From Promicromonospora sp. Populi (GTDB lineage Bacteria; Actinomycetota; Actinomycetes; Actinomycetales; Cellulomonadaceae), in NCBI RefSeq assembly GCF_041081105.1, contig NZ_CP163528.1, positions 4,960,001-5,024,000 on the forward strand: a DNA stretch of 64,000 nucleotides, written 5' to 3'. Shown here one piece after another: positions 16,954-25,315 of this stretch. Under the pieces are notes generated by a model. The model saw only the letters and a list, made by a program, of their open reading frames with translations, was not told the DNA's origin and ran no database searches. The position numbers and the translations under genes were made by a program. Position 1 is the first letter of the stretch; each line of letters begins with the position of its first letter.

Positions 16954-17571
16954 ATGCTCACCCTGATCGCCGGACTCGGATTCGGTCTCTCGCTCATCGT
17001 CGCCATCGGCGCCCAGAACGCGTTCGTGCTGCGCCAAGGGCTGCGCCGCGAGCACGTGGGGATCGTGGCGGCGATCTGCGCCGTGTCCGACATCGCGCTC
17101 TACGCGGCGGGCGCAGCCGGGTTCGGGCCCCTGGTCGAGCGGTGGCCCGACGCCGTGGTGGTCGTGCGCTGGCTGGGCGCCGCCGTTGTGCTCGGATACG
17201 GGGCCATGGCCGCGTGGCGCGCCGTGAAGGGCGACACGGCGCTCGCGGCCGCCGACGACGGAGCCCTGGGCGACAGCCCGGGCCGGCGCCTCAAGCCCGT
17301 TGTGCTCACCACGCTGGCGCTCACCTGGCTGAACCCGCACGTGTACCTCGACACGGTGGTGCTGCAGGGCTCGGTCGCCGCCGCCTACGGCGACGAGCAG
17401 TGGTGGTTCACCGCCGGGGCGATGATCTCCAGCGCCGCGTGGTTCGCCGGTCTCGCGTACGGCGCCCGGCTCCTGGCGCCCGTGCTGAAGCGGCCCGGCG
17501 CGTGGCGGGTGCTCGACGGCCTGATCGCGCTGATCATGCTCGCCGTGGCCGTGTCGCTGCTGGCAGGCTGA
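16954..17571 (+). CDS. lysE: LysE/ArgO-family amino-acid exporter, copy 2
   Basis: 205 aa when started at ATG 16954; TAGCGT at 16941-16946 ends 7 nt before it, and the N-terminus MLTLIAGLGFGLSLIV then aligns residue for residue with the paralogue (MLSALAGMALGLSLIV). Shared blocks: AIGAQNAFVLRQGLRREHVG, LTWLNPHVYLDTVVLQG, WWFTAGAMISSAAWF. About six membrane helices; exports Lys/Arg-type amino acids or related compounds. It is divergent from lysG, the classic lysG-lysE layout. The symbol is inferred. Confidence 0.88.
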   Translation: MLTLIAGLGFGLSLIVAIGAQNAFVLRQGLRREHVGIVAAICAVSDIALYAAGAAGFGPLVERWPDAVVVVRWLGAAVVLGYGAMAAWRAVKGDTALAAADDGALGDSPGRRLKPVVLTTLALTWLNPHVYLDTVVLQGSVAAAYGDEQWWFTAGAMISSAAWFAGLAYGARLLAPVLKRPGAWRVLDGLIALIMLAVAVSLLAG

Positions 17572-17592
17572 GACGGGCCGTCCCGGACGCCG

Positions 17593-18840
17593 CTAGCTCG
17601 GCGGGATCCCCAGGCCGGCCAGGCGGGTCGCCGCCTCGCGTAGCACCTCGGTCTTCTTCACGAAGGTGAACCGCACGTGCGACGCCAGCGCCTGCGCCGT
17701 CGGGGAACCGGGACGGCAGAACGCCGCCGCCGGGATCGCAACCACGCCGGCGAGCTCGGGCAGGCGCCGGCACAGCTCGACGCCGTCGCGCAGGCCGAGC
17801 CGGCCCAGGAGGCCCGAGGCGTCGGCCATCACGAAATACGTGCCGGCCGGCCGCGTGACCGTGAAGCCGGCCGCCTCCAGGCCCGCGCACAGGAGGTCGC
17901 GCCGGTCGGCGAGGGAGGCGGCCAGGTCGCGCGGGGTGTCGTCGTCGGCCAGCGCCTCCGCGATGGCGGGCTGGAACGGCGCACCCGACGTGTAGGTGAG
18001 GTACTGCTTGATCGCGCGCACCGCCGTGACCAGGTGGGCCTGCCCGTGCACCCAGCCCACCTTCCAGCCGGTAAAGGAGAACGTCTTGCCCGACGACGAG
18101 ATGGTCAGCGTCCGCTCCGCCATGCCCGGCAGCGTCGCGAGCGGGATGTGCTCCGCGCCGAACGTCAGGTGCTCGTAGACCTCGTCGGTCACGACTATCG
18201 CGTCGTGCTCCTGGGCCACGGCGGCGACCGCCGCCAGCTCGTCCTGCGTGAGCACCGTCCCGGTCGGGTTGTGCGGCGAGTTCAGCAGGATCATCCGCAG
18301 GCGCGGCGAGGCCGCAGCGCGGAGCGCGTCGACGTCGAGCCGGAAACCGTCCGGCCCAGGGACCAGGGGGGCGGTGACGTGCGTGGCGCCCGACATGCCG
18401 ATCGCGGCGGCGTGCGAGTCGTAGAACGGCTCCAGCGTGAGCACCTCGTCGCCCGCGCGGGTCAGGGCCAGCACGGAGGCCGTCAGGGCCTCGGTCGCGC
18501 CCGTGGTCACCAGCACCTCGGTGTCGGGATCGACATCCAGCCCGTAGTGCCGCTTCTGGTGCTCCGCGACGGCGCGGCGCAGCTCCGGCACCCCGTCACC
18601 GGGCGCGTACTGGTTGCGGCCCTCCTCGATGGCCCGGATCGCGGCCCGCTTGACGTACTCGGGCCCGTCGACGTCGGGGAACCCCTGGCCGAGGTTGATC
18701 GCGCCCGTGCGCACCGCCAGCGCCGACATCTCGGCGAAGATCGTGACGGCGACGCTGCCGTCGTCGGCCAGCAGGCCTGCGGCGCTCGCGGTGTCCTGCC
18801 AGCGGTCCCGGCCACGGCCAGCTGAGTTCTGAGCGTTCAT
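17593..18840 (-). CDS. PLP-dependent class I/II aminotransferase
   Basis: 415 aa from the ATG at 18840 (MNAQNSAGRG); TAGTCT (minus, 18848-18853) ends 7 nt upstream, so the longer frame is rejected. Fold-type I features: INLGQGFPDVDGPEYV, NSPHNPTGTVLTQDEL, VVTDEVYEHLTF and the Schiff-base lysine in SSSGKTFSFTGWKVGW; RFTFVKKTEVL lies near the C-terminus. It resembles the group containing kynurenine/methionine aminotransferases and N-succinyldiaminopimelate aminotransferase (DapC-like); the substrate is unresolved. It is convergent with lysE, and no operon partner is seen. Confidence 0.88.
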   Translation of the reverse strand: MNAQNSAGRGRDRWQDTASAAGLLADDGSVAVTIFAEMSALAVRTGAINLGQGFPDVDGPEYVKRAAIRAIEEGRNQYAPGDGVPELRRAVAEHQKRHYGLDVDPDTEVLVTTGATEALTASVLALTRAGDEVLTLEPFYDSHAAAIGMSGATHVTAPLVPGPDGFRLDVDALRAAASPRLRMILLNSPHNPTGTVLTQDELAAVAAVAQEHDAIVVTDEVYEHLTFGAEHIPLATLPGMAERTLTISSSGKTFSFTGWKVGWVHGQAHLVTAVRAIKQYLTYTSGAPFQPAIAEALADDDTPRDLAASLADRRDLLCAGLEAAGFTVTRPAGTYFVMADASGLLGRLGLRDGVELCRRLPELAGVVAIPAAAFCRPGSPTAQALASHVRFTFVKKTEVLREAATRLAGLGIPPS

Positions 18841-18877
18841 GGCCCCGAGACTATCTACCTCATCGAGCGGTCTGACG

Positions 18878-18886
18878 TTATCCACA
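18878..18886 (+). promoter_or_regulatory. Single perfect DnaA box (TTATCCACA)
   Basis: TTATCCACA matches the DnaA 9-mer consensus exactly. It sits in the 130-bp gap between the aminotransferase promoter and the Tad pilus operon. With only one box and no AT-rich unwinding element this is not an origin; it could be a regulatory or titration site, or chance. Confidence 0.4.
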
Positions 18887-18972
18887 GGCTCTCCTGCACG
18901 GGCGCGGCCGAACGCTTAATCTCGCTGAGGGCCCTCGGGAAGGGGGCGCGGGGCGAAGCCGGGGGGCAGAGC

Positions 18973-20355
18973 ATGTCCGATCACGACGGTGTCGCGATCT
19001 TGGTGGAGGAAGTGCGCGAGCTGGTGCGGCGCAGGGGGCTCGACCCGATCGGTGACCGGGCCGGGCTGTCGGAGCTCGTCACCGATGCGGTCGGCGACTA
19101 CACGACGCGGGCGAGCGTGGGGGCCGTGCCGCCGCTCGCCGACGCCGAGGCCGTGGCCCAGGTCGTGACCGACGCCGTCGGCGGGTTCGGCCCGCTGCAG
19201 CCCTACCTCGACGACCCGGAGATCGAGGAGGTCTGGCTCAACGCCCCGACCCACGTCTACGTCGCGCGGCGCGGGGTGGCCGAGCTGACCAGCACTGTCC
19301 TGACCGCGGAGCAGGTGCGGGACCTCGTGGAGCGGATGCTCAAGACCTCCGGGAGGCGGTTGGACCTATCGAGCCCGTTCGTCGACGCCCGCCTGCCCGG
19401 TGGGGAACGCCTCCACGTGGTCATCCCCGACATCACGCGCAGCAGCTGGGCCGTGAACATCCGCAAGCACGTGGTGCGGGCTCGCTCGCTGGGGGACATG
19501 GTGCGGCTCGGGTCGCTGACCACCCAGGCCGCGACCTTCCTCGACGCCGCGGTGCGGGCCGGGCTGAACGTGCTGGTATCCGGCCAGACGCAGGCCGGCA
19601 AGACGACGATGCTGAACGCCCTGGCCGGGTCGATCCCGGGGACCGAGCGGGTCATCTCGGCCGAGGAGGTCTGGGAGCTGCGCCTCCCGGTCCGTGACCA
19701 CGTGGCGCTGCAGACCCGCCCGGCGAACCTCGAGGGCACGGGTGAGGTGCCGCTGCGGCGCCTGGTCAAGGAGGCCCTGCGGATGCGCCCGGACCGTCTG
19801 GTGATCGGCGAGGTGCGCGAGGCCGAGGCGTTCGACCTGCTCATCGCCCTGAACAGCGGCGTCCCCGGGATGTGCACGCTGCACGCCAACACGGCGCGCG
19901 AGGCGGTCGCCAAGATGACCACGCTCCCGCTGCTCGCGGGGGAGAACGTGACCGACCGGTTCGTCATCCCCACCGTGGCCTCCGCGGTGGACGTCGTGGT
20001 GCACCTCGGCCTGAGCCGCTCGGGGGATGGCGTGGTCCGGCGCCAGGTACGCGAGATCGTCGCGGTGACCGGCCGGGTCGAGGAGGGTCGCATCGAGACG
20101 GCGGGGCTCTTCGACCGGGACGCCGACGGCGACCTGCGCCGCGGCGACGGGATGCCGCCCGGCGAGGACCGGTTCGAGCGCGCTGGGTTCGACGTCGGAG
20201 CGCTGCTCGCCGACCACCACGCGGTACCGCAGGGCGGCCGTCCCGGGCCCTGGGCGGCGGCCGTCACCCGGGCCGGCACCACCGCCGGGGCCGGCGCCGG
20301 GCCCCGGGCTGGCGCCGGGCCACGGGCGGGCGCCGGGCCCTGGGCGGTGCGCTGA
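18973..20355 (+). CDS. tadA: Tad pilus assembly ATPase TadA/CpaF
   Basis: 460 aa. The N-terminal domain (~1-110) is followed by the PilT/VirB11-type ATPase: Walker A SGQTQAGKTTMLNALAG near residues 200-215, Asp/Glu boxes around VISAEEVWELRLP, and the Walker B region MRPDRLVIGEVREAEAFDLL, then GMCTLHANTAREAV with the His box. It powers assembly of Flp-type pili. The last ~30 residues are a simple Ala/Gly/Pro/Arg repeat. Its stop overlaps the next start (TGATG). In many actinobacteria a CpaE/TadZ-like gene precedes tadA; none is seen here. Confidence 0.92.
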   Translation: MSDHDGVAILVEEVRELVRRRGLDPIGDRAGLSELVTDAVGDYTTRASVGAVPPLADAEAVAQVVTDAVGGFGPLQPYLDDPEIEEVWLNAPTHVYVARRGVAELTSTVLTAEQVRDLVERMLKTSGRRLDLSSPFVDARLPGGERLHVVIPDITRSSWAVNIRKHVVRARSLGDMVRLGSLTTQAATFLDAAVRAGLNVLVSGQTQAGKTTMLNALAGSIPGTERVISAEEVWELRLPVRDHVALQTRPANLEGTGEVPLRRLVKEALRMRPDRLVIGEVREAEAFDLLIALNSGVPGMCTLHANTAREAVAKMTTLPLLAGENVTDRFVIPTVASAVDVVVHLGLSRSGDGVVRRQVREIVAVTGRVEEGRIETAGLFDRDADGDLRRGDGMPPGEDRFERAGFDVGALLADHHAVPQGGRPGPWAAAVTRAGTTAGAGAGPRAGAGPRAGAGPWAVR

Positions 20356-21212
20356 TGGGCGTCGTGGTGGGTCTGCTCCTCGGCGCAGGCGTGTTCTGCA
20401 TCTGGTGGTCGTTCTGGACCCCGACACCGCGCCCCACCGGCCGGGTCACCTGGCAGCTGCGCACCCGGGACCTGTTGACCCAGGCCGGTGCGCCCTCCAT
20501 CACGCCGGCGATGCTCGTCGGCGCCTGCGCGGTGCTCGGCCTCGTGACCCTGCTCCTGGCACTCGCCCTGACCCGCTCGCCCGCCATCGCCGCCTGCTTT
20601 GCCGCGCTGGCGACGCCCGGTCCCGTGCTGCTCGTGCGCGCGCGGGCCCGGAGTCGCCGTAGGGCATTGCGCGAGGTGTGGCCCGAGGCCGTGGACCACC
20701 TCGCCTCCGGGGTGCGGGCCGGGCTGTCCCTGCCCGAGGCCGTGGCCCAGCTGGGGCAGCGTGGCCCGGCCGAGCTGCGCGAGCCGTTCGGCCGCTTCGC
20801 CCACGACTACCGCGCCGGCGGCCGGTTCGGCGATGCGCTCGACGCGCTCAAGGAACGCCTCGCCGACCCCGTGGCCGACCGCATCATCGAGGCCCTGCGG
20901 CTCACCCGCGAGGTCGGCGGGCAGGACCTGGGCCGCCTCCTGCGGACCCTCAGCGGCTTCCTGCGCGAGGACGCAGCGACCCGCGGCGAGCTGGAGGCGC
21001 GGCAGAGCTGGACGGTCAACGGGGCCCGCGTGGCGGTCGCCGGGCCGTGGGTCGTGCTCGCGCTGCTCTCCACCCGGCCCGAGACCGCCGCCGCGTACGA
21101 CTCGCCCGCCGGCATCACGGTCCTCGTCGCCGGCGGCCTCTGCGCCCTGGTCGCCTACCAGCTGATGCTGCGGATCGGGCGCCTGCCCGCAGAGCGCAGG
21201 GTGCTGCGGTGA
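20355..21212 (+). CDS. tadB: Tad pilus inner-membrane platform protein TadB
   Basis: 285 aa from the ATG overlapping the tadA stop. The type II secretion F domain is at ~125-250 (EVWPEAVDHLASGVRAGLSL, PEAVAQLGQRGPAELREPF, EALRLTREVGGQDLGRLL). Membrane helices lie near the N-terminus, around residues 55-95 and at the C-terminus (PAGITVLVAGGLCALVAYQ). With TadC it forms the membrane platform driven by TadA. The next gene overlaps by 4 nt. Confidence 0.88.
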   Translation: MGVVVGLLLGAGVFCIWWSFWTPTPRPTGRVTWQLRTRDLLTQAGAPSITPAMLVGACAVLGLVTLLLALALTRSPAIAACFAALATPGPVLLVRARARSRRRALREVWPEAVDHLASGVRAGLSLPEAVAQLGQRGPAELREPFGRFAHDYRAGGRFGDALDALKERLADPVADRIIEALRLTREVGGQDLGRLLRTLSGFLREDAATRGELEARQSWTVNGARVAVAGPWVVLALLSTRPETAAAYDSPAGITVLVAGGLCALVAYQLMLRIGRLPAERRVLR

Positions 21213-22126
21213 CGGGCTGGGCGGCGGGAGCGCTCGCGGGCCTCGGCGTCGCGCTCGGGATCCTGATGGTGCTCGCCCGGCTGCGGGCGCGGGCCATCAC
21301 GCTCGACGAACGGCTCGCGCCGTACCTGCGCCCGCGCGACGCCACCTCGACCCTCCTGCGCGAGGTCAGCCGCACCTCGACGGTGGTCCGCCTACTCGGC
21401 CTGCACCAGATCGGCGCGCGCCTCGAACGGTTCGGCTCGCCCCGCGAGGAGGTACGACGACGTCTCGACCGCGCCGGGTCCGCCGAGTCGGTAGACCACT
21501 TCCGGGCCCGGCAGGTCGTGTGGACGGTGGCCGGGCTCGCGGTCGGCCTCGGGCTCGCGCTGTTGCTCGCGGCCACCCGCGGGGCCGCGGTCGTCCCGCT
21601 GGTGGCGCTGGTCGCCGTAGCCGGCGGCTGCGGCTACGTGGCGTGCGACCAGGCCCTGACCCTGCGGGTGCGCCGGCGCGAGGAACGACTGCTCGCCGAG
21701 CTGCCGACGATCGCCGAGCTCCTGGCCCTGGCCGTCGCCGCGGGGGAGAGCCCGCCCGCGGCCCTCGAACGCGTGGCCTCGACGGCACACGGCGAGCTGG
21801 CCGGCGAGATCCGGCGCACCGTCGCCGAGGTACGAGCCGGAGCGCCCGTGACCACCGCCCTCACGGCGCTCGCGGACCGGTCCGGGCTGCCGCCCCTGGC
21901 GCGGTTCGCCGAGGGAGTGGTCGTGGCGCTGGAACGCGGCACTCCCTTGGCCGACGTCCTGCGCGCACAGGCTAGCGACGTCCGCGAGGCCGGCCGCCGC
22001 TCCCTCCTGGAGGCGGGCGGTCGCAAGGAGATCTTGATGATGGTCCCGGTCGTTTTTCTTGTGTTGCCCGTGACCGTCGTCTTCGCCGTCTTTCCCAGCC
22101 TGGCCACCCTGCGGATCGGGCTCTGA
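21209..22126 (+). CDS. tadC: Tad pilus inner-membrane platform protein TadC
   Basis: 305 aa from a GTG overlapping the tadB stop (GTGA). After an N-terminal helix (AAGALAGLGVALGILMVL) come two central helices near residues 95-140 and a second type II secretion F domain: ELPTIAELLALAVAAGESPP, LADRSGLPPLARFAEGVV, EAGGRKEILMMVPVVFLVLP. The final hydrophobic segment is VFLVLPVTVVFAVFPS. It partners TadB in the pilus platform. Confidence 0.88.
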   Translation: MTGWAAGALAGLGVALGILMVLARLRARAITLDERLAPYLRPRDATSTLLREVSRTSTVVRLLGLHQIGARLERFGSPREEVRRRLDRAGSAESVDHFRARQVVWTVAGLAVGLGLALLLAATRGAAVVPLVALVAVAGGCGYVACDQALTLRVRRREERLLAELPTIAELLALAVAAGESPPAALERVASTAHGELAGEIRRTVAEVRAGAPVTTALTALADRSGLPPLARFAEGVVVALERGTPLADVLRAQASDVREAGRRSLLEAGGRKEILMMVPVVFLVLPVTVVFAVFPSLATLRIGL

Positions 22127-22160
22127 CGTGACCCGGCGACACCCGACGAGAGGAAAAAAC

Positions 22161-22310
22161 ATGCGCGACGACGAACGGGGCGACGTGCCCGGTTGGGTAT
22201 TGGTAACACTTATGACGGCAGGCCTCGTGGTAGCGCTCTGGGCCTTGGCCGGCCCGCTGCTCGAGGACGCGTTCCGCCAGGCGATCGCCAGCGTCACGGG
22301 CCAGGGGTGA
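22161..22310 (+). CDS. 49-aa single-helix peptide in Tad operon
   Basis: The ATG at 22161 has a good Shine-Dalgarno (GAGAGGA, about 6 nt away), preferred over an ATG 33 nt upstream. The peptide is MRDDERGDVPGWVLVTLM followed by a hydrophobic helix and a short LLEDAFRQAIASVTGQG tail. Its size and place match the small hydrophobic peptide between tadC and tadE in many actinobacterial Tad loci. It could be a pilin-like subunit, but the usual Gly-x4-Glu-Phe processing site of Flp pilins is absent. Confidence 0.65.
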   Translation: MRDDERGDVPGWVLVTLMTAGLVVALWALAGPLLEDAFRQAIASVTGQG

Positions 22311-22690
22311 GCCCTGGCCGGCCGGAGCACGGCTCCGCTGCGGTCGAGTTCCTCCTGGTGTCGATGCTGGTTCTAGCGCTCCTGCTCGGGGTTGTCCAGG
22401 TGGCTCTGGCCGTGCACGTGCGGTCTCTCGCGATCGATGCGGCGGCCGAGGGTGCCCGCGTGGCGGCGCGCGCAGACCGAGGCCTGGCCGACGGCGTAGC
22501 CCGTACCCGGGCACTCCTGGCCGAGGCCCTGACCACCGACTACGCCCGCGACGTCACCGCCGGCCACACCGTGCTCGACGGCGCCGCGGTCACCGAGGTC
22601 ACGGTCCGCGCGCCGCTACCCGTGGTCGGGCTGCTCGGGCCGGGCGGGACCCTGACGGTCCAGGGCCACGCGCTGGAGGAGGCACCGTGA
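22307..22690 (+). CDS. tadE: TadE-family pseudopilin-like protein
   Basis: 127 aa from a GTG overlapping the previous stop (GTGA). The N-terminus HGSAAVEFLLVSMLVLALLL is the TadE signature: Gly, a short polar stretch with Glu at +5, then a membrane helix. TadE proteins are minor pseudopilins processed by a TadV-type peptidase (not in this window). The C-terminal ~75 residues would be extracytoplasmic. Confidence 0.85.
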   Translation: MSPGRPEHGSAAVEFLLVSMLVLALLLGVVQVALAVHVRSLAIDAAAEGARVAARADRGLADGVARTRALLAEALTTDYARDVTAGHTVLDGAAVTEVTVRAPLPVVGLLGPGGTLTVQGHALEEAP

Positions 22691-22727
22691 CGCAGCGGAG
22701 CCGGCACCCGGCGAGCAGGGTTCTGCG

Positions 22728-23135
22728 ATGGTCGAGTTTCTCGGCGTCGCGCTGATCCTGCTGATCCCGCTCGTCTACCTCGTGGTGACGCTGGGCCGCG
22801 TACAGGCCGGCGCGTTCGCCGCCGAGGGCGCAGCGCGGGAGGCGGTCCGCGCGATGGTCGCCGCCGAGTCGTCGTCGGCGGGCACCGCCCGCGCCGAGGC
22901 GGCGGTGCGGATCGCCCTGACGGATCAGGGCTTCGCGCGCGACGCCGGTGCGCTCACCCTGGAGTGCTCCGCATCCCCGTGCCTGACGCCGGGCGGCGCG
23001 GTGGCCGCAGTCGTGCGGGTGGAGGTGCCCCTGCCCCTGCTGCCCGAGGCCGTGCGCGGCTGGGTGCCGCTGTCCGTTCCCGTGGAGGCGGCCCGGACCG
23101 GAACCGTCGACCAGTACACGCAGGCGCGGCCGTGA
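22728..23135 (+). CDS. Second TadE-like protein, possibly frameshifted at its N-terminus
   Basis: 135 aa if started at ATG 22728 (MVEFLGVALILLIPLVYLVV). The in-frame codons just before that ATG read GEQGSA, so the intact TadE/TadF motif GSAMVEF straddles the apparent start. A GTG at 22687 overlaps the tadE stop in the way expected for this operon and reads VTQRSRHPASR in another frame. Adding one G to the GGG run at 22718-22720 would join that start to GSAMVEF. So either one base is missing or the protein really starts within the motif. The remainder is an extracytoplasmic domain with two cysteines. Confidence 0.75.
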   Translation: MVEFLGVALILLIPLVYLVVTLGRVQAGAFAAEGAAREAVRAMVAAESSSAGTARAEAAVRIALTDQGFARDAGALTLECSASPCLTPGGAVAAVVRVEVPLPLLPEAVRGWVPLSVPVEAARTGTVDQYTQARP

Positions 23136-23575
23136 GCGCCGCCGACTCGGAGCGCGGCCGGATCATGCTGCTCACCTCGGCCTTCGTCGCGTTCGCACTG
23201 ATGCTCGTCGCGGTGGTCGCCTCCGCGAGCGCGGTCCACCTGGACCGCAAGGCGCTCTACGACATCGCGGACCTCGCGGCGGCCGATGCCGCGGACGCGA
23301 TGTCTCCGGACGCCTTCTACACGGGCGTCGGTGCGCCCGCTGATGGCGCCCCGCTCACGCTGTCCGACGCCGGGGTGCGCGCCGCCGTCGAGCAATATCT
23401 CGCCGAGTACCCGCCGGGGCTGCCCGTGCGGGTGACCGGGGCGTCGTCGCCGGACGGGCGTTCGGCGCGGGTGGCGCTCGCGGCCGTGTCCCGGCCACCG
23501 CTGCTGCGCTGGTTCACTGACGCGTTCGGCGGCGGGATCGTGGTGTCGGCGTCGTCGACGGCACGAGCCTGGTGA
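23132..23575 (+). CDS. TadG-like/Rv3654c-like secreted pilus protein
   Basis: 147 aa from a GTG overlapping the upstream stop. It opens [20 protein letters not shown] and one membrane helix ([20 protein letters not shown]), followed by [16 protein letters not shown], the typical start of helicase/secretion-neighbourhood TadE-like proteins of actinobacteria. The outside domain is ~100 residues. It is the last gene of the Tad operon, seven genes from 18973 to 23575. Confidence 0.82.
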   Translation: MSAADSERGRIMLLTSAFVAFALMLVAVVASASAVHLDRKALYDIADLAAADAADAMSPDAFYTGVGAPADGAPLTLSDAGVRAAVEQYLAEYPPGLPVRVTGASSPDGRSARVALAAVSRPPLLRWFTDAFGGGIVVSASSTARAW

Positions 23576-23592
23576 ACCATTAGGTTGGGGCC

Positions 23593-24000
23593 ATGAGCGA
23601 GCCGGACGTGAACGAGCACAACAACGACCCGGAGGAGGGCACGCGCCTCGAGCCGCAGCAGCTCTTCGACCTCGCCCGGCAGGGTGCGGACGTGCTGCTG
23701 GACCTGGTGGACGCGGGTTTGCCGGTGGACCTGACCGACGAGTCGGACAACACGCTGCTGATGCTCGCCGCATATCACGGGCATGCGGAGCTCACGGCGG
23801 GGCTCGCCGAGCGCGGCGCGGACGTGAACCGGCTGAACAGCAAGGGTCAGGCGCCGCTCGCGGGGGCGGTCTTCAAGAACGAGGCGGACGTGATCCGGGT
23901 GCTGATCGAGCATGGTGCGGACCCCGACGCCGGTACCCCGAGCGCCCGGGCGACGGCGCAGATGTTCGGCCGCGACCTGCCGGAGCCCGGGGCGCGCTGA
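23593..24000 (+). CDS. Ankyrin-repeat protein
   Basis: 135 aa. Two to three ankyrin repeats run from ~40 to 120: [79 protein letters not shown]. It is a cytoplasmic protein-binding module with no enzymatic part. TAGGTT at 23581-23586 ends 6 nt before the ATG, so it probably has its own leaderless promoter rather than belonging to the Tad operon 17 bp upstream. Partner unknown. Confidence 0.88.
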   Translation: MSEPDVNEHNNDPEEGTRLEPQQLFDLARQGADVLLDLVDAGLPVDLTDESDNTLLMLAAYHGHAELTAGLAERGADVNRLNSKGQAPLAGAVFKNEADVIRVLIEHGADPDAGTPSARATAQMFGRDLPEPGAR

Positions 24001-24042
24001 GGTACCAGCGCATATACGGGCGCCGGGCACCAAATGCGCGGG

Positions 24043-24048
24043 TAACCT
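24043..24048 (+). promoter_or_regulatory. Leaderless -10 box that sets the prfB start
   Basis: TAACCT ends 8 nt before GTG 24057. An alternative TTG at 24048 overlaps this box, so the GTG is preferred. Confidence 0.45.
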
Positions 24049-24056
24049 TGAACATC

Positions 24057-25166
24057 GTGGCAACCAACGACTTCCCCGCAGAGATCAAGGCGCTCCGCGC
24101 CACCCTCGAGTCCATCGAGGCCGTGAGCGACCCCACCGCCCTGCAGGCGAAGATCGCGGAGTTGTCGGAGCAGGCGTCGGCCCCCGACCTGTGGAATGAC
24201 CCGGATGAAGGCCAGCGGGTCTCCTCCGCGTTGTCGGCCTCCCAGGCGGAGCTGAGCCGGGTGGAGAAGCTGGGCGCCCGCATCGACGACGTCGAGACGC
24301 TCGTTGAGCTCGGCCACGAGATGGACGACGCAGACTCGCTGACCGAGGCGGAGGAAGAGGTCGCCAAGATCCGCAAGGATCTTGCCGCCCTGGAGGTGCG
24401 CACCCTGCTGAACGGTGAGTACGACTCCCGTGAGGCCGTCGTGACGATCCGTGCGGGCGCGGGCGGTGTGGACGCCGCCGACTTCGCCGAGATGCTGATG
24501 CGTATGTACCTGCGCTGGGCCGAGCGGCACGGCTACCCCACCAAGGTGGGCGACACCTCCTACGCGGAGGAGGCCGGCCTCAAGTCGGCGACCTTCGAGG
24601 TCAACGTGCCCTACGCGTTCGGAAACCTCTCCGTCGAGGCCGGCACGCACCGCCTGGTGCGCATCTCGCCGTTCGACAACCAGGGTCGTCGGCAGACGTC
24701 GTTCGCGGCGGTCGAGGTCATCCCGCTGATCGAGCAGACCGACCACGTCGAGATCCCGGAGTCGGAGCTCAAGATCGACGTCTACCGCTCCTCGGGCCCG
24801 GGCGGGCAGTCCGTGAACACCACGGACTCCGCGGTGCGCATGACGCACATCCCCACGGGCCTCGTGGTCGCCATGCAGAACGAGAAGTCGCAGATCCAGA
24901 ACCGCGCGGCGGCCTACCGCGTGCTCCAGTCGCGCCTGCTGCTGCTGCGCAAGGCGGAGGAGGCGGCCACCCGGAAGGAGATGGCCGGCGACATCAAGGC
25001 CAGCTGGGGCGACCAGATGCGCTCTTACGTGCTGCAGCCGTACCAGATGGTCAAGGACCTGCGCACGGAGCACGAGTCGGGCAATCCGCAGGCGGTGTTC
25101 GACGGTGCGATCGACGACTTCATCGAGGCCGGCATCCGCTGGCGCCGCGGCGGTTCGTCGAGCTGA
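24057..25166 (+). CDS. prfB: Peptide chain release factor 2
   Basis: 369 aa from GTG 24057 ([13 protein letters not shown]), chosen from the leaderless -10 box TAACCT and the usual family N-terminus. RF2 ends translation at UGA and UAA. The GGQ motif is in [17 protein letters not shown] (methylated Gln; peptidyl-tRNA hydrolysis) and the stop-codon reading tripeptide is SPF in [15 protein letters not shown]. The gene is continuous: there is no in-frame UGA with an internal Shine-Dalgarno, so the programmed frameshift known from E. coli prfB is absent. It is followed by ftsE, a common actinobacterial order. Confidence 0.96.
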   Translation: MATNDFPAEIKALRATLESIEAVSDPTALQAKIAELSEQASAPDLWNDPDEGQRVSSALSASQAELSRVEKLGARIDDVETLVELGHEMDDADSLTEAEEEVAKIRKDLAALEVRTLLNGEYDSREAVVTIRAGAGGVDAADFAEMLMRMYLRWAERHGYPTKVGDTSYAEEAGLKSATFEVNVPYAFGNLSVEAGTHRLVRISPFDNQGRRQTSFAAVEVIPLIEQTDHVEIPESELKIDVYRSSGPGGQSVNTTDSAVRMTHIPTGLVVAMQNEKSQIQNRAAAYRVLQSRLLLLRKAEEAATRKEMAGDIKASWGDQMRSYVLQPYQMVKDLRTEHESGNPQAVFDGAIDDFIEAGIRWRRGGSSS

Positions 25167-25266
25167 TTGTCGAGTCGGGCCAGCGATCGCCGTAGGCGAA
25201 TTGCGGCTTCTCGGTAAGTTTGACCAACTTTGGCGCGTTGCTGTCCTGGACAGGGTGAGGTTTGTC

Positions 25267-25287
25267 GGCGTGTCTCCCCGACACGCC
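25267..25287. promoter_or_regulatory. Perfect hairpin in the prfB-ftsE gap
   Basis: GGCGTGTC-TCCCC-GACACGCC is an 8-bp perfect stem 28 bp before the ftsE start and 16 bp before its -10 box TAGTCT (25303-25308). It may be an operator in the ftsE promoter, or a weak prfB terminator. No T-tract follows. Confidence 0.4.
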
Positions 25288-25315
25288 ACCCGGTCACCCA
25301 CCTAGTCTCGGGCTC

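Noticed and set aside
18878..18886. Replication origin
   Set aside because: Only one DnaA box, no AT-rich unwinding region, and no dnaA/dnaN/gyr neighbours.
24057..25166. Programmed +1 frameshift in prfB
   Set aside because: The frame is continuous from the start codon through the SPF and GGQ motifs; no early in-frame UGA is present.
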